The position numbers and the translations under genes are program-made. A stretch of 5,268 nt of DNA from WHSM01 sp050701635 (GTDB lineage: Bacteria > Actinomycetota > Actinomycetes > Mycobacteriales > Micromonosporaceae), in NCBI GenBank assembly GCA_050701635.1, contig JBOGDF010000373.1:1-5268 (forward strand), given 5' to 3'. The notes beneath the pieces are model-generated. The model ran no database searches. It worked only from the letters and a program-made list of their open reading frames with translations, and was not told the DNA's origin. This document shows, piece after piece, positions 1-5,268 of the stretch. Numbering within the stretch: the stretch's first letter is position 1; the number at the start of each line of letters is the position of its first letter.

Positions 1-46
1 TGGTGCGCCGTCAGGGACTCGAACCCCGAACCCGCTGGTTAAGAGC
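1..46 (-). other. tRNA-Lys(CTT) 3' half, probable attachment site (att)
   Basis: On the minus strand this is the 3' half of a tRNA ending in CCA (bases 3-1). A T arm is visible: stem strands at 24-28 and 12-16, loop TTCGAGT at 17-23. Before it come a variable loop (29-33), the 3' strand of the anticodon stem (34-38) and a seven-base anticodon loop CTCTTAA (45-39) with anticodon CTT, hence lysine. The 5' stem strand should follow at 46-50 on the plus strand as ccagc, but the sequence reads cgtgc, so the tRNA stops at the loop. The acceptor strand matches actinobacterial tRNA-Lys as I recall it. A fragment running from the anticodon loop to the 3' end is the classic crossover core of tyrosine recombinases that use tRNA genes. 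The geometry puts the integrated element to the right of base 46, with an intact tRNA-Lys expected at its far end. The alternative is a decayed duplicate tRNA. Confidence 0.82.
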
Positions 47-68
47 GTGCGTGATCTTGAACCGGACA

Positions 69-87
69 GTGATGACCTGTGATGACC
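69..87. repeat. Tandem 10-bp direct repeat next to the att core
   Basis: The nonamer gtgatgacc occurs at 69-77 and again at 79-87, a period of 10 bases, and a third partial copy (gtg) follows an intervening a. It lies 23 bases inside the presumed element from the tRNA fragment. Short direct repeats at this distance from a core are typical of recombinase arm-binding or excisionase sites, but two copies could also be chance. The function is inference only. Confidence 0.4.
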
Positions 88-349
88 AGTGCCGTTTACC
101 CCGGTCAGACATCTCTGTCGTGCTACTCACTGCCATTCTGTCCAGGGTCGTCCGTGCCGATCCGGCCTCACATGGGCCTCACAATGCGGCTCCTTGCCGA
201 ACGCGGTGCACACCGGCCCCGATCAAGCGCGCTGGCAACGCGCCGCCGGACGTCGACGCCGTTGAGAGTCGCAACATCGCACGGAAACTGCACGCCGCCC
301 ATAGCGAACTCGGGCACAACCCCAGCGGCTGGCGTCCGGACGCGAAGCG

Positions 350-466
350 CTACGAGACTGGGTTCGCCAGCCGCTGACGAATGCCGACCCAGGTGCGCTC
401 GTACATCTCGTCCCATCCAACGGGCGATAGGGCACACAGCACCACCGGGGTGCCAAGCACCGACAT
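350..466 (-). CDS. Possible small protein, 38 aa, unknown
   Basis: An ATG at 466-464 opens a 38-residue frame ending at TAG 352-350. It starts MSVLGTPVVLC and has an aromatic, acidic middle (GWDEMYERTW), then VGIRQRL. The frame is open a little further upstream, to an in-frame TGA at 497-499. No good ribosome-binding site precedes the ATG, and I do not recognise the family. It may be the eroded tail of a longer gene or a chance frame. Low confidence. Confidence 0.2.
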   Translation of the reverse strand: MSVLGTPVVLCALSPVGWDEMYERTWVGIRQRLANPVS

Positions 467-496
467 CTCAGTCGAGAGGTTACTGGTCCGGGTCAG

Positions 497-563
497 TCAC
501 ACGGGAACCGGCACGGGGTGCTCGCGGTTGTAGGCAGACTGCATGATCCGCCAAGGCTGGGGC
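497..563 (-). pseudogene. Possible gene tail cut by the IS3 remnant
   Basis: Reading leftward from the presumed IS3 tip at 564, a frame gives PWRIMQSAYNREHPVPVPV and stops at TGA 499-497. Its composition is protein-like and it has no start of its own on the IS side, apart from an internal ATG. It could be the C-terminus of a gene interrupted by the IS3 element. I recognise no family, and chance is a real alternative. Confidence 0.18.
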
Positions 564-677
564 TGACCCGGTCTGACGGACACGTTCGGTGTGTTGGTCA
601 GGCTACCTGGTCAAGGTCGGTTGATCTTGGTTGTTCTCGTACTCGGCGGGGCTGCGGTAGTCGAGTGCACTGAACAC
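564..677 (-). mobile_element. IS3-family remnant: transposase C-terminus and IS end
   Basis: The frame ending at TAG 605-603 finishes with FSALDYRSPAEYENNQ and a few more residues. The SALxYRSPxEYE motif is the hallmark of the extreme C-terminus of IS3-family transposases (rve integrase core, orfB). Only about 22 residues remain, and the DDE catalytic core is absent. Downstream on the minus strand, the sequence between the stop and about 564 reads GTGTCCGTCAGACCGGGTCA, which resembles the terminal repeat that commonly follows actinobacterial IS3 transposases. I therefore place the IS end near 564, from memory rather than alignment. The other IS end and the rest of the transposase are missing. 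The fragment is fused in frame to the DUF1611 remnant on its right. Confidence 0.72.
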
Positions 678-1043
678 CCAGTCGTGCCGACCGCACGCGG
701 CGTAGACCGCGTCTTCCACGGCTCCAGTGAGGAAGTCGCTGACGACAGCCTCCGCAGGCACCCCACCGCCGGCGATGACGATCCCGGTCTGACCGGTCGC
801 GACAAACGTCGAGGACATTCCCCGGTCTAGCTCCAGCATCGTGGTCATCTTCCCGCAGGAACAGTCCGAGCCCACGGCGAGCGTCGTCCAGCTGCCGGGT
901 CGATGAACGTCGTGCCGCGCGACCTCGGTGGGCCGCGGTGGCTCGCGCAGGTCCCACAGCCGCACTCCGCGCTCGTGCGCCGTGGTTTCGATCTCGGCGT
1001 CCCACCCGAGCTGGTAGTGCGAGCCGCTGATCACGTCCAGCCC
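675..1043 (-). pseudogene. DUF1611 / DgcN-like enzyme, internal fragment
   Basis: About 120 residues in one frame match the middle of DUF1611 proteins, a family that includes the D-glutamate N-acetyltransferase DgcN and is usually about 330-350 aa. Visible landmarks in order are GLDVISG at the right-hand junction, HGVR/ERGVRLWDLREPP, the P-loop GSDCSCGKMTT (872-840), FVATGQTGIVIAGGGV, the VVSDFLTGAVE segment, and GRHDWV at the left junction. Between LELDRGM and STFVATG the family normally has several more residues, so a small in-frame internal deletion is likely. Both ends are missing: the right end runs into an IS256 transposase out of frame, and the left end runs into an IS3 transposase in frame. 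No functional product is expected. In the family, the gene usually sits with DgcA-type epimerases in D-amino-acid metabolism, and no such neighbour is present here. Confidence 0.82.
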
Positions 1044-1380
1044 CGTCCCGATCCCGCGGCACCGCGATCTGCACCGGGCCGACGTCGGTGAGCACGGTCT
1101 TGGCCCGCGACCCGTTGCGGGAGTTTCCGCCGTCGCGGCCGGCCGCATCGGTCCTGTCGTATCCCAGGTGGTCGGTGACCTCGCCCTCCAAGTCCGATTC
1201 GAGGACTCGCTTGGTCAGCTGCTGCAGCAGCCCACCCTCCCCGGCCAGCTGCACACCGCCGGCGCGAGCCTGCGCCACCAGCCGCTCGACAAGATCACTG
1301 TTCGTCACGTCCGGCGCTGCCGGGCCCTCCTCGATCTCCACCCCGGCAGTATCGGCCACAGTGGACAACGGCTCAGACAT
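1042..1380 (-). pseudogene. IS256-family (Mutator) transposase, N-terminal fragment
   Basis: From the ATG at 1380 the frame encodes about 113 residues typical of actinobacterial IS256-family transposases. They include EGGLLQQLTKRVLES at 48-62, EVTDHLGYD at 67-75, GGNSRNGSRAKTVLT at 84-98, and VGPVQIAVPRDRDG ending at 113. These proteins are normally about 400 aa with a DDE catalytic domain, all of which is lost. At about 1042 the similarity switches to DUF1611 in another frame. The frame itself stays open to a stop at 598, but the later residues are not transposase. The start is supported by an AAGGAG Shine-Dalgarno at 1392-1387 and by the family-typical upstream IS end. A short product could be made, but it cannot transpose. 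Confidence 0.88.
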
Positions 1381-1386
1381 CAGGTG

Positions 1387-1392
1387 CTCCTT
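1387..1392 (-). promoter_or_regulatory. Ribosome-binding site of the IS256 transposase
   Basis: AAGGAG on the minus strand lies six bases upstream of the ATG at 1380. It supports that start for the truncated transposase. Confidence 0.7.
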
Positions 1393-1400
1393 CTTGATCA

Positions 1401-1427
1401 GGAGTTACACCGTTCGTTTACAGTCCC
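1401..1427 (-). repeat. IS256-element terminal inverted repeat (single end)
   Basis: On the minus strand this stretch contains TGTAAACGAACGGTGTAACT, which I recognise as the type of terminal sequence preceding actinobacterial IS256-family transposases. It lies 21 bases upstream of the transposase start. The exact outer boundary is not determined, and the partner repeat is absent from this window, as expected for a truncated element. Confidence 0.6.
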
Positions 1428-1556
1428 GCCGCCACCCGTGGCAGTCGCTAGCCTCCGTCTTTCAGTAGGCCGATGATCATGGGCTCGCTCATCGCTTGTT
1501 GATCTTTGTTTTGGGGGATGTTCGGGTTCGGCGCAGCAGGTTCCGCCCGGGCGCGG

Positions 1557-2996
1557 CTACATGTACTGGGCGTAGCGAGTGGCGATGGTTTGGGCGGGGT
1601 CGCAGAATCGCAGCACCTTCTTGACCTGCTCGGCGGTGCGTAAGGTGATCGGAAGCCGGCCGTCGAGGCGGGCCTGGTTCCAGTTCATCTTGGTCAGGGC
1701 CAGCAGCTCGACGGCCAGGTCACGGGGGCTGCGGGTGAGCAGCGCGGGGCGGATCCCGATGGGGTGGGGCACGTACATGCCGGGGTAGGTGGAGTAGAAG
1801 TCGATGCTGCCCCCGGTGTAGAGCGCGTGCTCGTCGGGGCTGAGGGTCATGAACGTTCCGCGAAGCGGCGGGGCCGTTCCGGGGCGGAAGAGTTGGGCGT
1901 CCTCGCCGTCGGTGATCCAGACCAGGTCGAGGGCGGCCAGGTCGCGGGCGGCGGCGGCGGAGTCGAAGCCGGCGATCTCGTCCGGTACGAATCGGGAAGA
2001 CTTGTGGATCACCACCCGGGCCGGCAGGGTCTTGTGCTCGCGGCGGTAGGCGTCCAACGCGGTCTGCAGCATCTGGTGGGCGTCGGCGGCGTTGAGGTGG
2101 GGTTGCCGGTCGTCCTTGCTGATGTGCGCGGCGCCCCCACGGACGACGACCCCGTCGCCGCGTTCGTTGAAGATGTGCGCGACCGCGGTGTTCAGGCTGG
2201 CGCCGGCGCTGCTGCGGTAGAACGAGATTCCGACGAAGCAGGTGGTCAGGTCGGTGGCCGGTCGGGGCAGCCGCCACGGCACGCCACCGGCCTTGTAATA
2301 CAGGGCGACGTGCAGGTTCCAGGCGCGGCTGGCCTCGTCCTGGCGGCCCCGGCCCGCAAGTGGTGGTGTCGCCTCGTCCCAGGTGCTGCGGCGCAGGATC
2401 TGCAGCGGCTGCCGCACGTGCAGCATCCGGGCTTTGAGCAGATCGTGGAAGTTCTCGTAACCGCTGGCCGGGTTGTCGCCATTGGGTGGCCGGTGTCGGC
2501 GGGGACCAGCGCCCCGCCGGCGCTTGCGACTGTCCTGCAACTGGTCGGGCCGGGCGACGAGGATCACGTCGACCCGGTTCTCCTCGGCAAGCGCGGCGAG
2601 CTCGTCGACGTAGAGATCGACGGCTTCGTTGACCGGCTCCGGGCCCGAGCGGTTGGCGAGCGCGCGCAACGGCCGCTCCGGTACCTGGCGGGTGTTGCGA
2701 TCGGAGAACACCAATGTGGTGAACAGCCCGCGGTCGATGTCGCAGCCGAGGAACGACGGGAACAGGTGCGGGTAGCGCTCGTCCTTGGCCGGGATCGGAT
2801 CCCGGCACCGCTCAAACCATTGCCGCAGCCCGTCGAGCTGGTCGGCGGGGCCGACCAGGCCGATCCGGATCGCCGTGGGTGCGCCGGGCACGCTGAGGTC
2901 GGCCGGGCCGTGGGCCGTGATGCCGAATCGGGGGTCGACGTGGCGGCCCCCGCCGCCGAACTCCAGCTGCGGCTCGTCGAGTACCTCCGCACGCAT
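1557..2996 (-). CDS. Short prokaryotic Argonaute (MID-PIWI, catalytically inactive)
   Basis: A 479-residue protein of the length expected for short pAgos, with MID and PIWI domains but no N or PAZ domain. In the family it binds a guide and, on pairing with a target nucleic acid, switches on the APAZ-bound effector. The MID region (about 40-240) holds K188 and PLQIL at 197-201, matching the K...Q guide 5'-end pocket, and the hallmark WNLHVALYYKAGGVPW at 226-241. The PIWI domain (about 250-479) begins FVGISFYR at 254-261. Active Argonautes have Asp in the S258 position, and here also IHKSSRF (330-336) replaces the usual HRDG segment, so slicing should be lost. The late motif MNWN...LPITLRTAEQ (437-457) is intact. 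The start is the ATG overlapping the upstream stop as TGATG, with GGGGAGG nine bases before it. The frame is open to 3242, but that part is antisense-like overlap with the effector gene. An Arg-rich insert (157-170) lies in MID. The gene appears intact. Confidence 0.94.
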   Translation of the reverse strand: MRAEVLDEPQLEFGGGGRHVDPRFGITAHGPADLSVPGAPTAIRIGLVGPADQLDGLRQWFERCRDPIPAKDERYPHLFPSFLGCDIDRGLFTTLVFSDRNTRQVPERPLRALANRSGPEPVNEAVDLYVDELAALAEENRVDVILVARPDQLQDSRKRRRGAGPRRHRPPNGDNPASGYENFHDLLKARMLHVRQPLQILRRSTWDEATPPLAGRGRQDEASRAWNLHVALYYKAGGVPWRLPRPATDLTTCFVGISFYRSSAGASLNTAVAHIFNERGDGVVVRGGAAHISKDDRQPHLNAADAHQMLQTALDAYRREHKTLPARVVIHKSSRFVPDEIAGFDSAAAARDLAALDLVWITDGEDAQLFRPGTAPPLRGTFMTLSPDEHALYTGGSIDFYSTYPGMYVPHPIGIRPALLTRSPRDLAVELLALTKMNWNQARLDGRLPITLRTAEQVKKVLRFCDPAQTIATRYAQYM

Positions 2997-4411
2997 CACC
3001 GTGTGCCTCCCCGTCGGCTGGCCCGCGTGTCCGTTGCCGCGGCCTGGGCTCGTCGGCTGGGCTTGCGCCGCCTCGCGGTCGGCGGGGGTGCGGGCAGCTC
3101 GTCGAGGTCCGCGCCGTCGTCGTCCAGGGCGAACAGGTCCGCGGTTTCGAAGCCGGCCGCGGCGAGCGCGGCCTCGACGTCGGCGCGGTCCGCCGCGTCG
3201 TCGGCGACGTCGTCTCGCGGCTGTACCGGGGCCGGACCCCACAGGCGGTCGTCGATGCCGCGGTCGACCTCGAACGTGGCGAGGCCGCCGAAGATCAGCG
3301 CCTTCTCCGCGGCGAACAGGTGCGGCGGCTGGGTCAGGAACGTGGCCCAGGTCTTGGTCCAGCCGGCGACCGCAGCGTGGCGGTCCAGACGCTTGATACC
3401 GGCCAGCAAGGTGTCGGCGAACTGGTACTCCTCGCGGCCGTCGCGGGTGAAGCAGTAGTCCGTGCCAAGTTGGCAGTACCAGGTCCCGGCAAACCGGCGG
3501 AACTTGGTAGCGAGCGCGGCGTGCCGGTAGAAACTCACCGTGTCCGGGTCCTTCTTCGAGTGGTACGGGCCGAAGACGGTGTGGCCGCGCCGGCCCGCCG
3601 AGCGCCCCTCCCGCCGCGGGCCCAGGGTAGGTGTCGGGCAGAAATGCAGGTGCTTGCGATCGTTGTGCCAGCGCAGATCGCCGCGGTGATCGGCTTCGAT
3701 CGTCCGGGACAACAGGTCCATGAACCGGTGCTGGGTGTCGGGGTCGTCGCTGTCAGCCCACTCGGTGGTGTCGTGCCGCTCCACGTCGCCGGCGCACAAC
3801 ACGTTCAGCGGCGCCTCGGTGAGGTCGGAGAAGCTGATCACCAGGCCGTCCCGCAGAATCCAGTCACCCCGGCCTTGGCCGGGTTCGTCGGCCAGCAACG
3901 CACCGGCTGCCGGGTAAGTGGTGGCCGCCGACGGTGAGAGGTAGACGACCTCCGGCACGGCCTCGACGCGCAGCAGGTTGCTCGTCAGGATCTCCGGCTT
4001 CGGCGGCGCCGCCAGGAACACGCCGGAGTCCTTCGGCACGGCGCGGCCGAGCAGCGCCGGTGCGGCCGAGGCGTCGAAGGTTTGCCGGCACTTGTCCACC
4101 ACGACGGTGCGCGCCGCGCGCCGCTTGGGGTCCGACAGCTCGGCCTTGATGTCGACCCACCACGCCTCGTCCCGCTCCGGGTGCGACAAGACCAGAATGA
4201 CCGGGGCGTTGCCGCTGAGCCAGTAGTTGAGATCCGCCCCCGCGCAGGTGTACTGGAAGGTGGACTCGGTTTCGTACGGGAACGGCAATCCGCTGGCCTT
4301 GCTCTGCACCAAGAAAACCAGGTTGAGCACCTCGCGGGTACCGGGGTCGACGAGGTCGATGTGTCCGTCGATGCCGTGGTCCACCCGGCGCGGGTGAAAC
4401 AGGAAACCCAT
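2996..4411 (-). CDS. DUF4365 nuclease-APAZ effector of a SPARDA-type system, 5'-truncated
   Basis: From the first ATG this encodes 471 residues. Residues 1 to about 120 are a DUF4365 PD-(D/E)XK-type nuclease. GIDGHIDL (13-20) supplies the metal-binding D15, and FLVQSKAS (33-40) supplies the QxK motif (Q36, K38). YWLSGNAPVILVLSHP (63-78) and WWVDIK follow. Residues about 140-395 are the APAZ domain: LTSNLL (142-147), LVISFSDL (190-197), RKHLHFCP (252-259), FYRHAALATKFRR (294-306), WYCQLGTDYCFTRDG (311-325), IKRLDRHAAVAGW (339-351). The tail is acidic (400-440), then basic (447-471). In known short-pAgo systems APAZ binds the pAgo, and the nuclease is unleashed when the pAgo finds its target. 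The two genes overlap by one base, implying coupled translation. The ATG used is internal: family-like residues GEAGIALIHKRVTE lie just upstream in frame, but without a start codon, and end at an IS tip. Function is therefore doubtful even though the core motifs survive. Confidence 0.92.
   Translation of the reverse strand: MGFLFHPRRVDHGIDGHIDLVDPGTREVLNLVFLVQSKASGLPFPYETESTFQYTCAGADLNYWLSGNAPVILVLSHPERDEAWWVDIKAELSDPKRRAARTVVVDKCRQTFDASAAPALLGRAVPKDSGVFLAAPPKPEILTSNLLRVEAVPEVVYLSPSAATTYPAAGALLADEPGQGRGDWILRDGLVISFSDLTEAPLNVLCAGDVERHDTTEWADSDDPDTQHRFMDLLSRTIEADHRGDLRWHNDRKHLHFCPTPTLGPRREGRSAGRRGHTVFGPYHSKKDPDTVSFYRHAALATKFRRFAGTWYCQLGTDYCFTRDGREEYQFADTLLAGIKRLDRHAAVAGWTKTWATFLTQPPHLFAAEKALIFGGLATFEVDRGIDDRLWGPAPVQPRDDVADDAADRADVEAALAAAGFETADLFALDDDGADLDELPAPPPTARRRKPSRRAQAAATDTRASRRGGTR
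3006..3012 (-). promoter_or_regulatory. Ribosome-binding site of the Argonaute gene
   Basis: GGGGAGG on the minus strand lies inside the last codons of the effector gene, nine bases before the ATG at 2996. Together with the TGATG overlap it fixes the Argonaute start and suggests translation coupled to the effector. Confidence 0.72.
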
Positions 4412-4462
4412 CTCGGTGACCCGCTTGTGGATCAGCGCGATTCCGGCCTCGCCGGGTGCGCG
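4412..4462 (-). pseudogene. In-frame N-terminal remnant of the DUF4365-APAZ gene
   Basis: Seventeen sense codons run into the ATG at 4411 and read RAPGEAGIALIHKRVTE. The GEAGIALI...VTEMGF pattern is the usual first helix of DUF4365 proteins, so this belonged to the effector. No ATG, GTG or TTG is present before the in-frame TGA at 4465-4463, which coincides with the start of IS-like sequence. The true start codon and perhaps 5-20 residues are missing. The glutamate at 4448-4450 (in GE) is a candidate for the conserved helix-1 acidic residue of the nuclease fold, and it would not be translated from the ATG at 4411. Confidence 0.75.
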
Positions 4463-5268
4463 TCAGATTTGTAGGTAACCCGTAGTGATCTTGGTGGGCC
4501 GGGGGGGTCAGGCTGCGGGCGTGGCGGGGACTGGGAGGAGGCTGCGGCTGGTGGCTGGTCGGGTCTGGTTGTGCGGTTGTGGCCAGATGTGGTCCCAGCG
4601 GTTGCTGTCGCGGTGGCAGCGCAGGGTGAGGATGCCGGTGGCGCCGGGGGTGTTCTGGCGCATGCCGGAGAGTTTGAGGCGTTGGCCGACGACGGTCTTG
4701 CAGCCGGCCTCGACGACGCCGGAGCCGATGACCATGCCCAGTTCGCGGAAGACGGCGTAGCGCATGCGTTGGGCGTTTTTGATGAAGTAGTCCAGTGCCG
4801 TGTCGGCCTGCTCGCGGTCGGCGCCGGTCAGGGGTAGGGCGGTGGTGGCCTGCACGAGGGCCTCGATGTCGCCCTGGTCGAGGTTGGCCAGCCGGTCGGC
4901 CAGCCAGGCTTGCTGGTCATCGCCGAGGGTGGGAGCGAGTTGCTTGGCGAGGTCGTGGACGTGTTCGCGGGCGTGGTAGATATCGACGATCTGGGTGGCT
5001 TCGGGCAGGATCTTGGTGGCCATCTTCCAGATCCACGTGGCGCCGTCGCCGAGGAAGACGAGTTGGCGGACGTCCTCGGCGCCGCGGCGGAGGGCCTCGG
5101 CGTGCACGAGGGTGGTGAACTGCTCGACCGGGTCGAAGGTGTGCGCGTAGCTGGTGGTGTCCGGGTCACGCACCGGCCGGTCCTCGTCGTCGAGGTTGGT
5201 CTGGGTGAACAGGCAGGCGAGTTTGACCTCGCGGGTGCGGGCCCGTCCGTCGGCGGCCTTGCCGGCCC
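4463..5268 (-). mobile_element. ISKra4-family insertion sequence, left part
   Basis: The element comprises the transposase gene reaching the right edge and about 45 bases between its stop codon and the effector remnant. Read outward on the minus strand, these bases end CACTACGGGTTACCTACAAA and then TCTGA at 4463, which I take as the IS terminus because DUF4365 homology starts immediately beyond it. The exact tip (about 4457-4467) and its inverted partner cannot be verified, since the other end lies outside the window. The insertion sits at the 5' end of the defence operon. Confidence 0.75.
4508..5268 (-). CDS. ISKra4-family transposase, C-terminal part (5' end beyond window)
   Basis: The frame is open from the right edge, so the N-terminus lies outside the window; about 250 residues are visible. 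Counting from the GTG at 5173, conserved blocks are FLGDGATWIW (40-49, first catalytic D43), IVDIYHAREH (62-71, D64), NAQRMRYAVFRELG (133-146) and IGSGVVEAGCKTVVGQRLK (149-167, catalytic E155), then SGMRQNTPGA. This is the DDE arrangement of the ISKra4 family. Upstream of 5173 the same frame continues with GKAADGRARTREVKL, a family motif, so neither 5173 nor any nearby codon is the real start. The visible part has no frameshift or stop, so the transposase could be active. It ends at TGA 4510-4508 beside a run of seven G. Confidence 0.93.
   Translation of the reverse strand, partial: AGKAADGRARTREVKLACLFTQTNLDDEDRPVRDPDTTSYAHTFDPVEQFTTLVHAEALRRGAEDVRQLVFLGDGATWIWKMATKILPEATQIVDIYHAREHVHDLAKQLAPTLGDDQQAWLADRLANLDQGDIEALVQATTALPLTGADREQADTALDYFIKNAQRMRYAVFRELGMVIGSGVVEAGCKTVVGQRLKLSGMRQNTPGATGILTLRCHRDSNRWDHIWPQPHNQTRPATSRSLLPVPATPAA

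Larger units (their letters stand above)
47..563. other. About 500 bases without a recognisable gene
   Basis: No integrase, excisionase or other known gene is recognisable between the tRNA fragment and the first IS remnant. Frames exist on both strands, but none shows a family I know. Stretches at 497-563 and 350-466 on the minus strand, and around 250-377 on the plus strand, have amino-acid composition and GC-rich third positions that look protein-like, which suggests decayed genes. A plus-strand frame ending at 377 contains a plausible tail of about 40 residues. No RNA gene, terminator or CRISPR-type repeat is seen. Confidence 0.5.

Noticed and set aside
1448..1492. 14-residue minus-strand frame MSEPMIIGLLKDGG between the IS256 end and the Argonaute gene
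   Set aside because: It is too short, has no ribosome-binding site and no family I recognise. Its MSEP start resembles the transposase start but is probably coincidence.
1544..1553. Perfect palindrome cgcccgggcg just after the Argonaute stop, as a terminator
   Set aside because: It has no loop and no following T tract on the minus strand. Such palindromes are common in GC-rich DNA.
2997..3242. N-terminal extension of the Argonaute to a start at 3242
   Set aside because: The extra 82 residues are Arg/Gly-rich and overlap the end of the effector gene. The ATG at 2996 has a Shine-Dalgarno, the TGATG overlap, and the length normal for short pAgos.
1764..3458. Long plus-strand open frame of 564 codons
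   Set aside because: It lies antisense to the Argonaute and effector genes, whose motifs are unmistakable. Long shadow frames are usual in GC-rich DNA, and its translation is low-complexity Val/Gly/Ala/Arg.
4485..5118. Plus-strand frames across the ISKra4 region
   Set aside because: They are antisense to a transposase with all three catalytic residues visible, and the translations are Arg/Gly low-complexity.
1..5268. CRISPR array, Cas genes, retron or toxin-antitoxin pair
   Set aside because: I saw no regularly spaced repeats, no reverse transcriptase and no known toxin or antitoxin motif on either strand. The only defence module visible is the Argonaute operon.

Overview
The window comes from a GC-rich genome, almost certainly an actinomycete. 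The evidence is the G/C-biased third codon positions, the arginine- and alanine-rich proteins, a tRNA-Lys(CTT) 3' half of actinobacterial type, and IS families common in Pseudonocardia-, Frankia- and Mycobacterium-like hosts. The genus cannot be fixed from this sequence. Everything I can identify lies on the minus strand, so genes are read from right to left.

Left edge (1-563): bases 1-46 are the 3' half of a tRNA-Lys on the minus strand. It stops abruptly at the anticodon loop, as expected for the distal attachment site left by a tyrosine-recombinase element. That places the rest of the window inside the element. About 500 bases with no recognisable gene follow; they hold a 10-bp tandem repeat and short protein-like minus-strand frames.

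IS graveyard (564-1427): a mosaic of three gene fragments in the same orientation. These are the N-terminus of an IS256-family transposase with its terminal repeat, the middle of a DUF1611 (DgcN-like, P-loop) enzyme, and the C-terminus of an IS3-family transposase. The last two are joined in frame.

Centre (1557-4462): a two-gene defence operon. The first gene (right) encodes a DUF4365-type PD-(D/E)XK nuclease fused to an APAZ domain. The second (left) encodes a short prokaryotic Argonaute whose PIWI catalytic residues are replaced. Stop and start codons overlap as TGATG. This is the layout of the SPARDA class of short-Argonaute systems: the Argonaute senses a target with a guide, and the APAZ-bound nuclease then degrades nucleic acid in the infected cell.

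Right edge (4463-5268): the 3' end of an ISKra4-family insertion sequence, whose transposase runs out of the window. Its tip lies exactly where the effector gene loses its reading frame. About 14 family-like residues remain in frame upstream of the first ATG but have no start codon, so the insertion appears to have removed the promoter, start and first codons of the operon. The Argonaute gene looks intact. The likely picture is a SPARDA-like defence island on an integrated element, silenced or N-terminally truncated by a transposon.
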